Shown piece after piece: positions 1 through 11,507 of a DNA stretch of 64,000 bases. Origin of the DNA: Rhynchopus euleeides (Eukaryota > Euglenozoa > Diplonemea > Diplonemida > Diplonemidae); NCBI GenBank assembly GCA_963210315.1, contig OY723246.1, positions 868,001 to 932,000 on the forward strand, in the 5' to 3' direction. Each line of letters starts with the position of its first letter. The first letter of the stretch is position 1. The position numbers and the translations under genes are program-made. Below the pieces are notes generated by a model. The model searched no databases. It worked only from the letters and a program-made list of their open reading frames with translations, and had not been told where the DNA came from.

Positions 1-152
1 GTGTCGGGTTCAGCACAACCTTGCCTCTCAACCACACCCCACCCCACCCCTCCTCCCCTCCCCACCCCACACGAGCCCCTGCGCACTCGCATACATGTAT
101 GCATGCATGTGTGTGTGTGTTGTGTCTGCGCGTGCAAAACACTTTCTCCGAG

Positions 153-648
153 GATCTTCGCGAATCGGTGCAAAAGAACGTTGAAAGTGCGCTTTTGGTG
201 CATTGGTTTCCAGGCTATTTTATTAAGAAATACGCTGAAGACCGCGCGAAGGTATCGATTCACGAAGACCCCTCCTCACCCACCCTCCCCCCATCCCCTC
301 CATCCCACAGGCAATGTTGAACAGCATCTCCTCCCTACCGCCTTGGACAGTTGGACAGCCCACCGTGCCGCACACCACAACACCCGCAAACCCTCACCAG
401 CCCCTGGACTGCGCTCAGGCGGACACTGCACCACACTACCAGACCAGCACTACTGCCACCAGTGTTCCAGGTATCTTCGTCAGGTAATATACCCCACCCC
501 ATGCACCTAAACTGTGGTTCCTCCGAAGAGTGAGGTTGTGTAATGCAGGTCAGTCTCGAGGAAAGCGGCAAGATGCCTTCCAATCCTGCAGTACTTCAAA
601 AGGTGGCATGCTGGTGTGAGCCGGAGGGGAGGGACTGGGGTTCTGTGA
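153..648 (+). CDS. 3' part of an unidentified three-exon gene
   Basis: I do not recognise this protein. Three exons join in frame: 153-251, 311-483 and 549-648, with a TGA stop at 646-648. The donors are GTATCG and GTAATA and the acceptors are CCCACAG and AATGCAG. Phases agree across both junctions: the first is phase 0 and the second is phase 2. The first exon encodes a stretch containing VHWFPGYFIKKYAED. The second is Pro/Thr-rich, and the last is short and basic (CLPILQYFKRWHAG). The 5' end of the gene lies outside the window or upstream of the pyrimidine-rich tract at 30-150. The gene converges on the beta-adaptin gene, whose stop is at 1571. The exon model rests only on splice signals and open phase. 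Confidence 0.4.
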
Positions 649-1570
649 AGGCATCACGCGTCACGATACAACCAAATCCCCCGATTGCCGCCGCCTGGGC
701 TCGCGCAGGGACCCCGGCCCACACAGCCCACCGCCCGCACCGCCGCCTCCCCTGCCCCCCCCTCCTGTGCAGAAAAAAATGAAAAAGGGGGGGGGGGAAA
801 CCGGAAACGATCTAACAGAAAAAAAACCCTCAGGGGGCAGGGGCCCAAAAGAAAAGAAGAAACGCATTCCCTCCTAACCTCTCCCCTCCCCTCCTCCCCC
901 CCCCACCCACCCAACACAACCCCAAGGCTATTGGGGGGGGGGGTGTGGGATGGAGGGGCGGGTGTATGTGTGTGTGTGTGGCTCTCTCTCTCTCTCACAG
1001 ACCAGCTTTTGTTGGCTTGCTTTTCTTCTTCTTGGGGCGGGGTTCCAGGGGGAGGGGGGGCGGGGGGCGGGGGGTTAGCTTGGAAGACAGGAAATCACAA
1101 AAAAAAGGGGGGACACACACCCACACTCCCTGAGCCAACCAATCTATGCTGCACTCACGCGGGATATACCGGTCGGTTGTGAGTGCACATGGCATATCTG
1201 ACTCCAGTTGAATAATTATGCTAAAAAAAGACGATGAGGCGCTGAACCTGTTTGCCAAACCCCAGGGGGGGGGGGGTGGGGGGGAAACAAAGGTGGAGTG
1301 GATGTCGAACATTTGTATGCGGGTCACTCCGGTTGCCATCCACACACCTAACCATTTCCGGGAGCAGTTCAGTCAGCATAACGTAACGTGTGTGCGTGGG
1401 CGGATAGCAGCGTTTCATCCAGAGACAAGAGACAGGTCAAGCTGCTGCGCTCTGGGCTGGATACACCGTTTGGCGCAAGACACTGGGGACACCATGCCAT
1501 TGTCGTAATGGCATGGGTGGACAGGGTGACCCCAGACATGCTGGCCACGCCATATATAGCATCACCATCA
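649..1570. other. Convergent intergenic spacer, G/C homopolymer-rich
   Basis: This spacer lies between the stop codons of two convergent genes. It holds long G runs (near 789, 936, 1265), C runs and short CT/GT microsatellites. I see no gene in it. Confidence 0.6.
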
Positions 1571-4500
1571 TCAACGCGACAAGCTGATGATCTGTGTCTT
1601 GATCAGCGCAATGAACTCCTTCGAAGTCGTCCTCACAGACACCTGCAAGGCACGGGTGGTGTTTGGTGTAGGCCGGCTGTATCAAACACCCCCCACCCCC
1701 CACCCCTGCCGTGCCGATCCCACTGTGGGCTGCTGCGGATTTCAACAGACGGCAGCCTCGCCGTTCTCCCGTCAAGGCAACCCCTCCCCACCACCACCCC
1801 TGCAAACCCCTTCCATCTCTAACAGAGAATCGTTTGAGGTCATGTCGGACATACCATGGCGTTGTCAGGGGAGAGGGAGTTGAAAGCCACTTCGAGCGTC
1901 ACAACCGCGCCGGTGATGGTCTTGCAGCTGTAGTAGAGGTGGTCCTGCATGGCGTCAGGCATGTCGGGCGAAGGCTCGCTGCGCTTTGCGACAAAGCAGT
2001 AGCCAGCCTGCTGGAGGCGCTGGTCGAGCGTTTGCTGGTTGATCCCTGACACGGCGAATTGCTCTTCGCCTGTGATCTCCCGCCAGACCTTGAGGAACTC
2101 GTCCTTCTTCAGCCCTGTGCCAGGCACGAAGAGGAGAGGGAGCACGCTTGTGGTCTGGCCGAAGCCGAGACCGAGGCTTGTCTTCATCGCCACACGGATC
2201 GTCGGCACGTTCTTGTCGTCCCCAGCAGAGGGGTTGAACGACAGGGGGATGACCTGGTCGTGCTGCCCGCTGGCAGCCATCGGCTCCTGCACCTGCAGCT
2301 GCCCTGCCATGGAGATACCGTAGCTGTGGGGGTGTGGAGGTGGAGGTGGAGGTGGGGGTCACAGAGGGTGCCTCTACAGGTCGGGCTGGTGTTGGTCTGC
2401 CACAAAGGGATGAATGCAAAACAACAACCAGGCAGCGAGTGCGGGTGGGTAATTATTCAGACAGGGGGTGGCTTGTTGTATAAGGAGGAGCGGAAGAACA
2501 GGCTGCGATATTTGATGTGGGGATATCATGCACGCCCCTTTTCCCAGGCAGGCAGTCAGTCTTCAGTCCTTCAGTCTGCTGTGACATACGAGTTGTTGTC
2601 GAGCTGGAGGACGAAGCCTGTGATCGGCTGGTTCGTCGTGTTGAACAGGTTGATGTCCATGCACAGCTGCCCGTCGGCGTTGACAACGAAGCGCCCACGC
2701 AGCTCGATGCCGTGGCCCGCCTGCCTCGTGCACCACACCTGTAGCGGCAGAAGGTTGGGGGATTCCGTGACACATGGCAGGGTGATCATAACATGCACAG
2801 ACAAGGCAGCGAACCTCCCACGCAGGCACAGCAGCCCATCTCTGTTGCAGGGTACTGCATCTCAGGCCTATTGTTTGGATTCGGTTCGAAGAAAATGGCC
2901 GCACCCCGCCCACCCGAAGAAGTGCCACCCACCCCCGCCAGCCCCAAGATGCACTCATCACCCACGAGCAAAAACACAGCACATCGCATACCTGTTGGGA
3001 CACCTCCTGGCCACGCTGGTACGGCGTCACTTCCTTGTCAGGAGAAAACACGCCTGCCAGCGGATCCGTGTGCTGCTGCGGCTGTGGTGTCTGTGGTGCC
3101 TCATCCCCGTACTGGTTCATCTGGTGCTGGGGCAGCGTGCTGTCACCCACCACCTCGTCCTCCGCCTCCTCGTCCTCCATGAGGTACTCATGCAGCTTCT
3201 TGCCGTGGTAGTCCTGTGGGTTGGGATGGGGTGTATCAACTCTTGATGGCATGCGGTCATCGAGACATTGTGCAAAAATCTGGCGTATGTCCTTATGTAT
3301 GGACGAATGTGTTGAAGGCAGGTGTCTTGCATTGCACTGCGGGGTTTTTGCCACGCTGTTTCTCTGGATGCCCCAACGGGAGGAGGAAGCGATAGACGCA
3401 CTGCGCAAGGCGTCTCATCCAAGGCAACCCTGTTCCAACAATCCCATGACATACCTGTACGAAGGTGTTGGGCGGCTTAAGGTACACAGAGGCAAGGGTG
3501 CCAATGTGCTCCAGAAGGGTTGTCACAATCTTGGGGTCCATCTTCGAACCCTTCTCCTCGTTGATGGAGGAGCCGGCTTCTGTGATGACGACCTTTGCTG
3601 CGGCCTGCGTGTCGATGGACAGAAGGCGCCAGTACACGTACCCACGGTCGCGCAGGTCAGGGACCTCAGATGCAGAGGCAGCCTGCAGGGTGCGCTGCAG
3701 CAGCTCCTGCGTGTCGTTGGGCCGCTTGAGGAAGAGCTTGACGACAGCAGTCAGCAGGGCGAGCTGCACTTCGAGGTTCTCATCCTCGAAGGACTCCATG
3801 AAGTCCTCCAGGAGCTCGTCTGCATTCTCAATCTTCTCCGCGTACTCGCCGATAACCCAGATCATGGCGCTCTTGGCTTCCGGCTCGTCAAGCGTGTCGA
3901 GGCTCTCGCACAGCAGCCCAATCAGCCCCTCATACCGCCCGGGGTATTTGCGGAACACATCACGCACCACGATGATGCACTCCTGCACGACGTAGTTGAC
4001 ACGCGACTTGATGAGCTGCGAGAGCACTCCCGCACACTCCTCCGCCGCACTCTCGATCTTGATGGCTGTGATGCCGATGGCACGCACCGCCTTGCGCACA
4101 AACTCCACATCCACCTCCTGCGCGTACTCGTTGAACTCCGAAAGGATGACACCCACGTTCGTGTGGTTCACAAGCTGCAGCAGGATCTCCAGCTTCTCCA
4201 GCTTGATGTAGATGGGGTCGTTGTACTTCACGAAGAACACACGCGTCTGCGCCTGCAGCAGCGTGGGGTAGCGGTTGACGATCAGCGAGATGTTCCGCAA
4301 CGCGACGTACCGGATCTCATTCTCAGACCTGCCGGACACGAGGGACACGAGCGGGGGCGCAATCTTCCCCAGGTAGGTCTTGGTGTCCTCCTGGTTCCCC
4401 TTGCACCATTTCTCGAGGTACCCCACAATGATACGCACCGTCGCAAGCACCACCGCCGCATTGCCGTGCTGCAGCTTTGACAGCACACGCGAGCAGATCA

Positions 4501-5233
4501 GCTCTGCCTTCTCCTGCGAGTCAGTCTCATACGAGGCAAGCCCCTCCAGGATGTAGGTCTGCCCCCATTCGTTGCAGCCATTGGCATCGCCCACAGCGGA
4601 GAGCAGGTCGTTGACAGCCATGCCGCCACTCCGGTTGTTGAGGTCCAGGATATCCTTGTCCACGTCGGAGCTCTGCCGGATCTCGTTGAGGGCACACACC
4701 GCCGCCGCGATGACAGTGGGGTTCGAGTCGCACAGCAGCTCCTGCAGGTGGTGGATGAACCCACCGTCCTCCGTGCGCTGCTTGTTTGTGGCGAACATCT
4801 TCGCGACAGCTGTCGCAGCACAGCGACGCACATAAGGGTCTTTGTCCTGCAGGACATCGCGGATAGGCGCGGCGATGTGGTCTGTGGAGAGGACTGCCGA
4901 CATGGTGCGCACAGCCAGGCCACGGATCAAAGGGCTCTCGTGTTTGACATCCTTCACGAAGTTCCCAGCCAAGAGAGCTGCCTTGTCCTGCTGCATGCGT
5001 GCCGTAGCCAGGACGTAGAGGTAGACAAGCTTCTTGACATCGATGTGCGGCGAGGAGATCAGCCGCGACACATCCGAGAACAGGTTGCTGACGTCACGCC
5101 CCACCGTCATGTTCGCGATGATCTTGCGCAGCGCGGCGCGCTGCATCTCGCGGCTCTGGCTCTGCAGGTCATCCTTCAGCTCTGCCGCCTCTGTCCTCAC
5201 ATTTTTAGCCTGGGGGGCTTGTGCCTTGGACAT
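1571..5233 (-). CDS. AP-1/AP-2 complex beta subunit (beta-adaptin), five exons
   Basis: This is the large beta subunit of a clathrin adaptor complex, which binds clathrin and cargo at trans-Golgi/endosome or plasma membranes. Exons on the minus strand are 5233-3455, 3213-2992, 2738-2590, 2323-1855 and 1642-1571. They give 896 residues, close to the usual family length. Donors are GTATGT, GTATGC, GTATGT and GTATGT, and all acceptors end CAG. The trunk is residues 1-593, with the family-typical stretches MTVGRDVS, KKLVYLYVL, FVKDVKHESPLIRGLAVRTM and DPYVRRCAATAVAKM. A short acidic hinge follows (exon 2, residues 594-667), then an appendage with GHGIELRGRF and a C-terminal platform subdomain ending in the 23 residues of exon 5. 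The ATG sits in a CCCACC context. Sequence alone does not separate an AP-1 from an AP-2 or a shared AP-1/2 beta chain. The small last exon was found by phase and by resemblance to the end of beta appendages. Confidence 0.93.
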
Positions 5234-6079
5234 GGTGGGGCCCTAGAGGGCGTCGCACCGCCCACCGAGTGCAGCTCCTTCAGACAAGGGCGGTGCAGGT
5301 GTGGCGGCGATACATCGAGAGACGTTGCTGGGCACAGAGGGCAAGAGGAACAGTGGCGGTGGCGGGGGTGGGGGTGGATGGGTGATGCGCAATGGTTTCG
5401 CATGTATGCGGCAACCTGTCTAATAGCGTTCTCGCGCCTCACTGCAGAGTGGTTCCCTCCCTACCTCCATCCGACCCCCTGCCACTGCAGTGCAGTGCAG
5501 TGCATTGCTGAGAAGACGGACACATTTCCTGCACTTCTGAGCGAAGACCTCCTAGTTACTGCACAGGGTGACTCGTCACTTCGAGCTGCAGATCGAAAAT
5601 GCAGAGGGGGCTGCCCCAGAACCCCACACCCCACCACCACCACCACCATCTGAGTTTGCGTTGGGAATTTGCAGCGGAGAGAGAGGCAGAGCACACTCAC
5701 ACAACACCAACTTCATCAGGTTTTATGCCCTGGGTGGTTGTTGCGTCTTTGTTTTACACCACCACCACCCCCTCCCCATTCTCAGCAGTGCCCCGCCCCA
5801 CTCCCGCCCACCACCCCTCCCCCCCCATGCGGGCTCTACTCCATCGGACACGTTTGGCAGCATGTGGCATTGCACAGCAAGCAACGCCTACGCCACAAAG
5901 GCACTCCCCCTCCCCTCCAACCTATCCCCACCTTGCTGTGGCGAACCCCATTGCTGGCCTTCTGTGACATATCACACCCAGATCCACCCCCGCCACCCAG
6001 TGGGGGAAGCCCCGGCTGGGGGGCGCGGTGGAAGCTCTTCCCTGACGATAATTCTCTTCTCCTGTCTTGTTTCGCCTTC
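5234..6079. other. Intergenic spacer upstream of beta-adaptin
   Basis: This stretch separates two genes read in the same direction. It holds the 5' leader of the adaptin gene and the 3' UTR of the CLPTM1-like gene, plus a CAC/CCA-rich tract near 5630-5830. I see no further gene. Confidence 0.6.
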
Positions 6080-7825
6080 TCAGTCAGCATGTTCCTTCCT
6101 TGTGCGATCCACAGAGTACATAAACCGTTGGATGATGCAGATGATGAAGACGACGTCATCTCTGAAGACGCTCATCTTGTGGAGAGAGGGCAACGCGATG
6201 ACCATCGCAAAGAGGTCGTCAAAGAAGGTGTTGACAAAGCGGTACGTCATGACATCCCAAGGCATCGCAGCGACGCTCTTCAGCTTGTAGTTGATGATGA
6301 TCTGGGGTGTCATCAGCAGGAAGCCCGCGCTGTAAACAAACGACGCGAGGGCATTCACAAACCAGCTCCACCAGGCGTCGTGCTTTTCGAACACGAGGGA
6401 GTAGAACGCCCACCCCACGACAGCCGGCATCACCAGGAAGCTGATGTAGCTCATCACAATCCGGTCTGTCTCCAGCGTCGCCTCCACAATGGGATCGGTT
6501 TTGCCACACGCCATCTCCTTATCGAGCCGAATCGTTGTGTAAAACGGGTAGGCCCGGGACAATGCAAACCCGGTTGCCTTCCGAATCTTCCACACCTGGA
6601 TCATGAGTCCCACGACACACGGCGCGAGGATCAGAGGCGTTGCCGATTCGTTGTGAAGGTAGATCAAAGTGATGAACTGAAAGACGAGGTCCAAGCCGAG
6701 GGAGCGGACCGAGAGCCCTCGCAGTGAGGTGTTCTGCTGCCAGAAGTTGACATCGCTTTTGAAGGCGAAGAAGTCGAACAGGGTGTGGATCACAATCGCA
6801 ACCATCATCAGGCCTAGCAGGGGGATGGATGTCCCTGCAAACCCCTCGATCATCTCGTCCATCATGTCGCTCTCCATGCCCATCTTCTTCACGAGCGCTT
6901 TTGTGTTCTCCAGATGCTTCACGAAAAGCCACCTGCTCAGCTCCGCGGAGTCGATCCGAATCTTCCAAGAAACCTCATCGGCATCGCTGATAAGATCCTC
7001 CACGACGACCACAGAGCCCTCCCCCTTGGGGTTCACCGCATGGCTGTAAAACGGGGGGAGATACCCACTGCCTTGCTGCGACAGCTGGAGGAAGGGGTGC
7101 AAATTCTGGATAAACGCCTTCCGTGGGTCTGGGATGCGGAGCGATGTGTCGCTGACAAGCCTAGCGACAATCTCCGTCTTCAGCTGCCGCACCGGCTGCC
7201 CGGTGGGGTAGAATGGGGGCTGTGTCCTGTCGCCGCGAAGCTCATCCTCAAGGTAGGGTGTCACACCGCTGACAGCCCCGAGGCCGAGGTCCTGCAGGAG
7301 CCACCGGAGGGTGCGGTGCTTCGGGACATCGGCGGTTGTTGCAATTTTGACGCTCGCGGCGAGGGTGTCGGGGGTTTTTGAGGCACCCCCGGGAGATTCT
7401 GTGCTGGCGACGCAGAAAGTCATGTAGATCTCATGCAAAGCTTCGTCAGGAGGGCCCTCCAAACGCAGCCCCGCCTCCCGCAGCTGCCCCACTGTCGTGT
7501 TGACCACAGCCTCCACTGAGCTGCCGCTGAGAAGCGGCTCTGATGCCTCGTGCAGCACAACGGTTCCCTTCCGCTTCCCCTTCCGCACCACGTCCAGAGC
7601 TTTTCCACGAGGGCACTCATAGGGCTTGTTACTAAGCAGCACGCCCTGCCACAGCTCCGTCCCTGGCGCCCACTGCGGGGGGAGGGAGTTTGCCTGCTGC
7701 GCAGGGAGCAGATAGTCGAGCGGGTACAGGAATTTGTGCATCGACGTCATCATGATGTAAAGGTACACGGCAGCACACACGGTGGCGACTGACCCCCAGG
7801 TCATATAGCTGCGTACCATCTCCAT
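6080..7825 (-). CDS. CLPTM1/CLPTM1L-family multipass membrane protein
   Basis: This single-exon gene encodes 581 residues. Human CLPTM1 acts in receptor trafficking, and human CLPTM1L is an ER scramblase for a GPI precursor. A membrane segment near residues 9-27 is followed by a long lumenal-type region to about 330. Hydrophobic segments then lie near 334-355, 375-413, 457-477 and 487-509. Diagnostic blocks are FDFFAFKSDVNFW (350-362), TPQIIINYKLKSVA (506-519), NTFFDDLFAM (532-541) and FRDDVVF (554-560), ending in a YSVDRTR-like tail. The short N-terminus with an early membrane anchor resembles CLPTM1L more than CLPTM1. The ATG at 7825 is chosen because homology starts there and a pyrimidine-rich tract ending in CAG lies just upstream, which could be a cis- or trans-splice acceptor. 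An ATG two codons later is also possible. Confidence 0.9.
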   Translation of the reverse strand: MEMVRSYMTWGSVATVCAAVYLYIMMTSMHKFLYPLDYLLPAQQANSLPPQWAPGTELWQGVLLSNKPYECPRGKALDVVRKGKRKGTVVLHEASEPLLSGSSVEAVVNTTVGQLREAGLRLEGPPDEALHEIYMTFCVASTESPGGASKTPDTLAASVKIATTADVPKHRTLRWLLQDLGLGAVSGVTPYLEDELRGDRTQPPFYPTGQPVRQLKTEIVARLVSDTSLRIPDPRKAFIQNLHPFLQLSQQGSGYLPPFYSHAVNPKGEGSVVVVEDLISDADEVSWKIRIDSAELSRWLFVKHLENTKALVKKMGMESDMMDEMIEGFAGTSIPLLGLMMVAIVIHTLFDFFAFKSDVNFWQQNTSLRGLSVRSLGLDLVFQFITLIYLHNESATPLILAPCVVGLMIQVWKIRKATGFALSRAYPFYTTIRLDKEMACGKTDPIVEATLETDRIVMSYISFLVMPAVVGWAFYSLVFEKHDAWWSWFVNALASFVYSAGFLLMTPQIIINYKLKSVAAMPWDVMTYRFVNTFFDDLFAMVIALPSLHKMSVFRDDVVFIICIIQRFMYSVDRTRKEHAD

Positions 7826-9256
7826 GTTTGGAAAATCGCTGAGGAGGTGCCGATGCGGGGCGTGGGAGGAGGGGGGATGGGTGTGGGAGCTGGTCAGCCT
7901 GGGGGGCGGGGCTCTCGTCTGGAAAGGTCCCTCCCCCCCCCCCCCCCCGAGTGCTGCCGAGATGCCCTGTGCGGTGGCAGGGTGGTGTGTGATGCCCGGA
8001 CCCAGTCTCCCGGCACCTTCTCGCAATGTTTTGTCCGTTTTGTAGTAGCACCACACCGGGCATGCTGGGAGAGTAGGGTGTAGTGAAGTGGAAGAAAGTC
8101 AAATCACACACAAACGCACACATTTCAGTGGTGCAAGTAGCCTCTGATTGCAACGCCAGACACGTGGGAGGGGCGGGGGTGGGGAAGGGGGGGGGGGGTT
8201 TGATCGTCGAGAGTGAATGGAAAAGTAAATCTCCCAGCACCTTCTCGCAATGTTAGTCCTTTTTGTAGTAGGGGAAGGGGTATTCCAGGATCTCTTCCAA
8301 TCGTTCTACATAATCTGCTGCAGTTTTCTTTTGGCACCGAAAAAAATTGACAGGCCGCTCCTTTGGTTCTTGGTCTGTCCTGCGGTGCCATTTGATTGCG
8401 ATCATATTGGGGGGTGGGGACATCGCGAATCGTTAGAATTCGGGAATTTTTCAGTGTTCTTTTCCACTCAAAGTAGGGAGAGAGACGCCAAAAACGCACT
8501 TTTCTTGCACTGTACTTTCGAAGGCCCCCCCATCGGTGGAATTTTGACATCTTTTCCGGCGTCCAGGCAATAATACCCTGAATGCGGCAAAAGCTGGCAA
8601 CCCCACCCCCACCCCCACCCCACCCCACCCCCCTCCACCCATCCTTCCCGACAATCAACGATGAAACACAATTCATGTTTTGTAAGATTGTCCTGGCCTT
8701 ACAGCATACCTAGGAATATTTTCATCGATGTCCCCAAGTTTGGTATCTGCAGGCACCCCCTCTGTCCGAGGTATCCGATGCGCTCAACCGACTGGCGGGC
8801 AAGGGCACACACGAATTACTGATGCTACTCTGTAATATTTCTCCCTCTCTTCACGAAGACGGTATTCAAGGATCGGCTTGCTCAGGTGGACGTGCATGTT
8901 ATGTTGAATGCACTGCATGTGCTTGTAAAACTCACTTAACAAGTCTTGCAATGGAAATAACCCCAGCACCCGCGAAAGAGGGAGCTGGTGGGAACATTGA
9001 CCCCTTTCCTGTCGGTTTACTGAAGTGCCAATTCACGACAAAGCAGTAACCACACAGAAGGTTCGTTGGGCGGCGGGGGTGGGGCGGAATCAGATGGAAC
9101 ACGATGATGACTGTGGTAGGGAGGGTGGCAGAGAGAAAAAGTGCCGTGTGTGGGGTGGGAGGGGGAAGATTCTGCATTGAAAAGTAGCACTCAAGGGTCG
9201 GGGCAATGGTATTGCGCACCTGGTGTCTGGCGAGAGGCACCTGGCGCAACTAAATA
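7826..9256. other. Intergenic spacer with short dispersed repeats
   Basis: This region carries a partial copy (about 7995-8050) and a fuller copy (about 8190-8270) of dispersed repeat S1, and a run of (CCCCA)-like repeats near 8605-8640. A stretch at 8780-9250 contains no confident gene. Open frames here are short and have low-complexity tails. Confidence 0.5.
8186..8270 (-). repeat. Dispersed repeat S1 with oligo-C end
   Basis: Read on the minus strand, the unit contains GGTGCTGGGAGATTTACTTT, then CACTCTCGACGATCAAAC, and ends in a C tract. Related copies lie near 24714-24850, 43470-43532 and 57675-57835. The constant C tail and variable head suggest a short retroelement or processed-transcript family, but no internal promoter was recognised. 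Confidence 0.6.
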
Positions 9257-9571
9257 CACGGTGGACTCCAGCGGCCCTAGCGGGAGTCTGGGAGCGGGAG
9301 TCTGAGCGGGTGTCAAAGACTCCCGCTAGCGGGAGTCTATACTCCCGCTAGGGGGAGTCTGACTCCCCCTAGCGGGAGTCTTTTCACCTATTTTCATCCA
9401 TTTTTCCCATGATATAGTTACAGTCTACTGGCGTGGGGGGTAAAATCATGGTGGAAGAGGGATGGGGAGGGGCTTGTTTTGCTTCTGTCAGTTTCCCCGG
9501 ACTCTGGACTACCTACCTATCCTCCTGGTAGCGGCTACACCTGCGGAGGTGAGCGGTTAGAATTTGAGGTG

Positions 9572-10438
9572 TCAAAGTGCGGCCATCGCCTGTCGTAGTT
9601 GTGTTACACCTTGGGCAAGACAAGCCATCCTGCAGGCCTCATCTTCTTCGTCAGAACTGTCATCCCCCTCCTGCTGTGCGCGTTGGTCAAGCGTGCTGAA
9701 AGTCGCCTCGGATGACACGAATGGTGTGAAAGTCGCCCCCAGCGGGATTGGCATTTTGCACAAGCAGAGCGATAATTTGCGGTGTCCTTCGGGGAACCGG
9801 AACAGGAAGTAGGGCGCGCTGATGGGTTCAACGAAGTCCTGTGTGTTGCAGTGCACAAACCCCTTCTGCAGCTGTGTCAACTGTGTGCAAAGAACATACA
9901 CAGCCAATCTATGAGCGTGTCGGGTGTGCAGACACGGACACAGGATGACTTCTCTATACCCGAGGATCCCGTCCTGCGACAGGTGCGCAACCTTCCAAGG
10001 CATGCCCGATGCGCGCCGCTTCTCTTCTGCCATCGCAAGATCTCTCTCGTAAGTTGCGGAGCTGGCGATTGTAACGGCATCTTTCTTGCGATGTCCGTTC
10101 TCTGCTTCTTCAAATTCGTCGTTGTTCTGCAGAGGCACTGCATCTTCTGGAGCCCACCAATGATGGAGACTGTGTACGTAGGCATTGCGCGTTGATCCCT
10201 TTTCGGCATGCTCCATCAACCAGTGAAATATATGCCCTGAGATCCGAGCACGCAAGAAGGGAATCCGGGCTGACTCATCCTTGCATCCCCAGAAGCGCCA
10301 GGGGATGTCTGCATACCGGAAATGCATGAGGTCTGCAAGGGAGACAAAGAGGTAGCGGAACAAGCCCTTGTAGGTGTGTCCTGTGACAGGCAAGCACGAC
10401 CTTCCGGAACTGAGCACCTGTCCCATGCTGCGACACAT
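9572..10438 (-). CDS. Uncharacterised transposon-encoded protein, 288 residues
   Basis: I do not recognise this protein. It is the longest open frame in the CACGGTGG transposon, and a stop codon lies directly upstream of its ATG. Visible features are an aromatic-rich segment (RYADIPWRFWGC), an Arg/His-rich segment with IFHWLMEHAEKG, a region containing LHTRHAHRL, and an acidic patch DDSSDEEDEA near the C-terminus. It lies 3' of the other two frames, as would be expected if they belonged to one spliced transcript. No DDE or tyrosine-recombinase signature was found by eye. It could be a transposase of unknown type or an accessory protein. Confidence 0.45.
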   Translation of the reverse strand: MCRSMGQVLSSGRSCLPVTGHTYKGLFRYLFVSLADLMHFRYADIPWRFWGCKDESARIPFLRARISGHIFHWLMEHAEKGSTRNAYVHSLHHWWAPEDAVPLQNNDEFEEAENGHRKKDAVTIASSATYERDLAMAEEKRRASGMPWKVAHLSQDGILGYREVILCPCLHTRHAHRLAVYVLCTQLTQLQKGFVHCNTQDFVEPISAPYFLFRFPEGHRKLSLCLCKMPIPLGATFTPFVSSEATFSTLDQRAQQEGDDSSDEEDEACRMACLAQGVTQLRQAMAAL

Positions 10439-10659
10439 TCAGTGCAAGGTTTGTACAGGTCTTGTCGAATATTTTTTTGTTGTCTCATCCAGCAGGGGTG
10501 GAGCTTGAAATATGGGGTTGCGGGCTGGATCGGGTCAGATCGGGTCAGCCAATTTTTTCTTATGGGTTCCCCCCCGGTTCGTCTCAGAGATCAGTGCTCG
10601 GGCCCAGCCTCCCGCGAGGTACCGGAACCGATATGCAGCCCCGGACGCGCAAGGACTTG

Positions 10660-10905
10660 GTTACAAGACAAACACATGCCGTAGGGGGGGTCTGGGAGGC
10701 GGAGCTCCCAGCCGCCGGAGGCCACGGTAGTGAACATCTGTGACTTGCGGGCGTACGGATTCTGTGTGAGTTGGCTGCGTCCTCCTGAGGATACTGAGAT
10801 TCCCTGATGTAAAGGGCTTGGGTACAAGACAGGCACATGCCACAGGGGGGTCTGGGGGGCGGAGCCCCCCAGCCACCGGAGGCCACGGTAGTAAACGTCT
10901 GTTGC
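10660..10905. repeat. Two GC-palindrome modules (family M3)
   Basis: Modules at about 10684-10741 and 10842-10901 share a core in which a GGGGGGCGGAGCCCCCC-type palindrome is followed by CCGGAGGCCACGGTAGT. A related two-module arrangement, with similar spacer sequence, is at 33834-34064, and a single inverted copy lies near 32908-32968. Confidence 0.65.
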
Positions 10906-11079
10906 ACGGTACGGGTTGGGCAGCTTCATTTGTCCTCTATTGTGACTGTTTGAGGCCTGTGCTCATGTCGCTGGGGTCACTTTGCTCACGAAACGCCTCC
11001 TGGTCACCTTGAGGCCCCAAGGCGAGGAGCCAACTTTTCCGGTTTCCCGAAAATCTATATTTTTTTTCTTTTTACCCCT

Positions 11080-11188
11080 GGGGGCCTTCGCTACCAAGTG
11101 TGACTGAGTGAGAAAAAGTGAGCCACGGCGCACTTCCCCTCACTGGCTGACGAGCAGTGACGAGTAGTGACTGGTAGCGAGGGCCCCC
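11080..11188. mobile_element. 109-bp miniature inverted-repeat element, copy 1
   Basis: The ends are GGGGGCCTTCGCTACC and the inverse of GGGGGCCCTCGCTACC. A perfect 3-bp duplication CCT flanks it (11077-11079 and 11189-11191). It is inserted in the 3.1-kb transposon between two of its open frames. It has no coding capacity. Confidence 0.9.
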
Positions 11189-11227
11189 CCTGACCTGATT
11201 TTTTGTGAGGGCCTGCAGAAAATCAGG

Positions 11228-11488
11228 TCAGCTGACCCGAAAAAACCCCCAAGCTCCACCCCTGTCATCCAGTACCCTGATCAGCCGCATGGCGAGCCCC
11301 TTGCAGTCATGGAGTGCTGGGGTGACGTAGCGGGCATTGGGAAGCACACCTGCCAAGAGGGAGGGGTAGCCAGCCTCTTTTATCTCAGAGAGAGTCAGGT
11401 GCGGGTATCGATGCACCTGTTGATACCAGCGTTCTTCTGGGATGTCGCACAGTGAGCATCGGTGCCCTCGCCCCCCGCATCGCCTCAT
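11228..11488 (-). CDS. Uncharacterised small transposon protein with Cys/His cluster
   Basis: I do not recognise this 86-residue frame. It opens with a possible metal-binding cluster, CGGRGHRCSLCDIP, followed by a region containing HLTLSEIKEAGYPSLL. It lies inside the CACGGTGG transposon between the 109-bp element and a second terminal-repeat-like sequence. It may be an exon of a longer interrupted gene. Confidence 0.3.
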   Translation of the reverse strand: MRRCGGRGHRCSLCDIPEERWYQQVHRYPHLTLSEIKEAGYPSLLAGVLPNARYVTPALHDCKGLAMRLIRVLDDRGGAWGFFRVS

Positions 11489-11507
11489 TGTTGCCCACTG
11501 CTGATCT

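Noticed and set aside
1437..1805. A 122-residue minus-strand protein
   Set aside because: It overlaps adaptin exon 5 in another frame; the frame that continues the adaptin gives a fitting C-terminus and stop.
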